Assembly (NCBI GenBank): GCA_005888075.1
Contig: VBKD01000100.1
Span: 1-7,432 of the forward strand
Reading direction: 5' to 3'
Origin: Chloroflexota bacterium
GTDB lineage: Bacteria; Chloroflexota; Dormibacteria; Dormibacterales; Dormibacteraceae
Length of the DNA stretch: 7,432 nucleotides
Made by a program: the position numbers and the translations under genes. A model generated the notes under the pieces. It searched no databases. It was not told the origin of the DNA and saw only the letters and a list, made by a program, of their open reading frames with translations. Within the stretch, counting starts at the first letter, position 1. Each line of letters begins with the position of its first letter. Positions 6,654 to 7,432 of the stretch are shown here, one piece after another.

Positions 6654-6830
6654 CCTTCGAGCGGGGCAGGCAAATCAATCGCGACGTGAAAAAAGCTTCG
6701 CCGTCGAGCCATTGACAGGTCCTTTTCTTCACCATACGAGGCCCGCCCGTGAGTTGGCTTGGCCATGCGGGGGCCCTAAACGAAACAGGATTCTGGCCGT
6801 CGACATGCAGCTATGCAATAGTCGCGATGG
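6654..6830. other. Divergent intergenic region between the MFS and methyltransferase genes
   Basis: The 177-base gap must hold promoters for both directions. A perfect TTGACA occurs at 6712-6717 on the plus strand. On the minus strand TATGGT (6740-6735 area) could act as a -10 but lacks a clear -35. A short direct repeat, ATGCA-N3-ATGCA, lies just before the methyltransferase. No coding sequence, RNA gene or strong hairpin is visible. Confidence 0.5.
6712..6740 (+). promoter_or_regulatory. Possible promoter reading toward the methyltransferase
   Basis: A consensus -35, TTGACA (6712-6717), is followed 17 bases later by TACGAG (6735-6740), which matches only three of six -10 bases. It would give a leader of about 85 bases. 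The perfect -35 makes it worth listing, but the weak -10 keeps confidence low. Confidence 0.3.
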
Positions 6831-7432
6831 ATGTTTGAGAAGAGCGCCAAAATTTACGACCTTCTCTACACCGGCGCCGGAATCAAGGACTACGGCGCGG
6901 AGGCAGCCGAGGTTCGCCGACTCGTCACCGAATACTGTCCGACCGCGACGACGTTGCTGGACGTAGCATGTGGCACCGGCGCTCACCTGCTAGCGCTTCG
7001 CGAGTGGTTTGCTGTTGAGGGCGTCGATGTCAGCCCTGCGATGCTTGAGGTTGCGGGCGCCAGGCTGCCGGGGATACCCCTACATCTCGCAGACATGCGC
7101 ACCCTCGACCTCGGTCGCACGTTCGATGCCGTCATCTGCCTGTTCAGCAGCATCGGCTACATCCTCGAACCAGATGAGCTTCGATCCACAATCGCGCGCC
7201 TGGCCGCACACCTCAACAAGCCCGGCGTGCTCATCCTCGACGGCTGGGTGCGGCCGGATGCATGGAGCAACGACTTCCGCGGTGACCCGGACCTGGCCAG
7301 CGATGACGATATGACCGTCGTGCGACTCTCATTGACCAGGCGGTCTGGAATGATCACTCAGCTGGATTTGCATCACCTCGTTCGCACGGCAACCGAGGTC
7401 GAATATTTCCTTGAGACGCATCGACTCGCCCT
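6831..7432 (+). CDS. Class I SAM-dependent methyltransferase, 3' end beyond the window (partial)
   Basis: The frame is open from ATG at 6831 to the window edge, giving 200 complete codons of a protein usually about 240 residues long. An in-frame TAG at 6819-6821 fixes this ATG as the first possible start. The N-terminus reads MFEKSAKIYDLLY. The SAM-binding motif I follows as LLDVACGTGAHL (about 49-60), then an acidic motif II region, VEGVDVSPAML (about 67-77), and ADMRTLDLGRTFDAVICLFSSIGYI (about 90-114). This order matches the methyltransferase domain of small-molecule enzymes. The MFEKSAKIYDLLY and FSSIGY segments resemble the DesVI/TylM1-like amino-sugar N,N-dimethyltransferases. That resemblance does not prove the substrate, because many uncharacterised genes share these segments. 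There is no good ribosome binding site just upstream. Confidence 0.85.
   Translation, partial: MFEKSAKIYDLLYTGAGIKDYGAEAAEVRRLVTEYCPTATTLLDVACGTGAHLLALREWFAVEGVDVSPAMLEVAGARLPGIPLHLADMRTLDLGRTFDAVICLFSSIGYILEPDELRSTIARLAAHLNKPGVLILDGWVRPDAWSNDFRGDPDLASDDDMTVVRLSLTRRSGMITQLDLHHLVRTATEVEYFLETHRLA

Noticed and set aside
6183..6689. Plus-strand open frame (168 codons) across the MFS start
   Set aside because: It is antisense to the MFS N-terminus, which contains the conserved GQLTDRHGRRR and GIGGEY motifs. The product is Asp/Arg/Glu-rich shadow sequence without a ribosome binding site.
6684..6705. A-tract with an AAGCTT palindrome and CGACG/CGTCG arms upstream of the MFS gene
   Set aside because: The flanking stem is only five base pairs with a loop of about 15, and it lies in front of genes rather than behind them. 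It does not look like a terminator or a defined operator.
6741..6775. GGCCCGC and GCGGGGGCC as a possible hairpin in the divergent gap
   Set aside because: Pairing needs two bulged bases and a loop of about 20 bases, which is what chance gives in GC-rich DNA.

Overview
The window is high-GC DNA (low-to-mid 60s % GC by eye) with densely packed genes. It carries five recognisable genes, one cut off at the right edge. GC content, GTG/TTG starts, a twin-arginine signal and apparently leaderless promoters fit a soil-type high-GC bacterium such as an Actinomycetota, Chloroflexota or Dormibacterota member. The sequence alone does not settle the phylum, and there is no rRNA, tRNA, CRISPR array or insertion sequence.

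Left half (26-3935): a copper-homeostasis locus built around one operator. A CsoR-type Cu(I)-sensing repressor (minus strand, 1580-1855) is followed 6 bases later by a membrane permease whose C-terminus carries two YHS metal-binding domains (26-1573). In the opposite direction, 28 bases from the longest csoR reading, begins a P1B-type heavy-metal ATPase with a His/Met-rich tail (1890-3935). The short divergent gap holds a perfect 6-5-6 inverted repeat (ATACCC-N5-GGGTAT, 1865-1881) of the CsoR operator type. It lies between or over -10-like elements for both directions. Copper binding to CsoR would then release the repressor and switch on both exporters and csoR itself. The ATPase has CPD (residues 323-325) where most copper ATPases have CPC or CPH in TM6, which is the most unusual point in the locus.

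Middle (4037-5128): a Tat-exported ferritin-like protein with a full set of di-iron-type Glu/ExxH ligands. It has its own strong ribosome binding site and a possible promoter. A perfect 8-bp hairpin follows it (5134-5154) and probably ends transcription between it and the convergent gene.

Right part (5175-7432): an MFS transporter of the sugar-porter type on the minus strand (substrate unknown). Divergent from it across a 177-base gap is the first 200 codons of a class I SAM-dependent methyltransferase that runs off the window. Nothing in the sequence ties these two genes to the copper locus.
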